DNA of 13,940 nt from a bacterium (lineage in GTDB: Bacteria > Atribacterota > JS1 > SB-45 > 34-128): NCBI GenBank assembly GCA_018894595.1, contig JAHIPN010000365.1:1-13940 (forward strand), written 5' to 3'. Position 1 is the first letter of the stretch. Every line of letters begins with the position of its first letter. This document shows positions 13,918-13,940 of this stretch, piece after piece. The notes beneath the pieces are model-generated. The model saw only the letters and a program-made list of their open reading frames with translations. It did no database searches and was not told the DNA's origin. The translations under genes and the position numbers were made by a program.

Positions 13918-13940
13918 ATGAAAAATCGTAATGTTCAAAA
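13918..13940 (+). CDS. Start of a gene cut by the window edge, possibly a transposase
   Basis: ATG 13918 follows AGGAGG at 13902-13907 by 10 bases and reads MKNRNVQ before the window ends. Seven residues cannot identify a family. The hairpin-protected ribosome binding site and the A/T-rich lead-in, with CCTGTAATGCGTGAAAATGG around 13811, suggest the left end of an insertion sequence, but the other end and any target duplication lie outside the window. Confidence 0.35.

Noticed and set aside
1..13940. CRISPR arrays, tRNA or rRNA genes.
   Set aside because: No regularly spaced direct repeats and no cloverleaf or conserved rRNA segments were seen on reading both strands.

Overview
The window is AT-rich, uses strong AGGAGG-type ribosome binding sites and has short intergenic gaps. 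It also carries repeat modules resembling ones I associate with anaerobic low-GC Clostridia. I read it as a bacterial chromosome fragment, probably of a Clostridia-type Firmicute; this is inference and the species cannot be named. The content is mostly accessory: a restriction-modification operon, a caspase-helicase fusion, a HEPN-like protein, REP-like hairpins and, at the right edge, the start of a gene that may belong to an insertion sequence.

Left part (1-1341). A REP-like hairpin bounded by GGGGGACA/TGTCCCCC is followed by an exported phospholipase-D-type protein with a C-terminal helix-hairpin-helix. Its codon use is richer in C-ending codons than that of the genes to its right, so it may be resident host DNA. 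Related AAAAAAGAAGG...TGTCG modules stand on both sides of it. A 335-base gap then holds a perfect 14-base palindrome, a candidate promoter and an untracked 26-codon reading frame with a strong ribosome binding site that stops 3 bases before hsdM.

Centre (1342-9306). This is one tightly packed type I restriction-modification operon: hsdM, an inserted PD-(D/E)XK-like nuclease gene, hsdS, hsdR and a YgjP/M48-type zinc metallopeptidase. All junctions overlap (7, 4, 14 and up to 71 bases), implying one transcript and translational coupling. HsdM and HsdS form the N6-adenine methyltransferase, and HsdR adds ATP-driven translocation and cleavage. The inserted nuclease is unusual because it begins with a second copy of the HsdS N-terminus, so its translation start and first ~27 residues are borrowed from hsdS.

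Right part (9307-13940). A 1010-residue protein joins an N-terminal caspase-like protease (His84/Cys130) to a Ski2-like superfamily 2 helicase. It reads as a single-protein sensor-effector defence candidate. A hairpin precedes it, and a 75-base REP-like element (GGGGTCAG...CTGACCCC) follows it. Next comes a 196-residue protein with an RX4H motif typical of HEPN domains. The window ends in a long hairpin whose right arm contains the ribosome binding site of a gene cut by the window edge.

The strongest candidates for something undescribed are the HsdS-tagged nuclease inside the type I operon and the caspase-helicase fusion, possibly with its HEPN neighbour.
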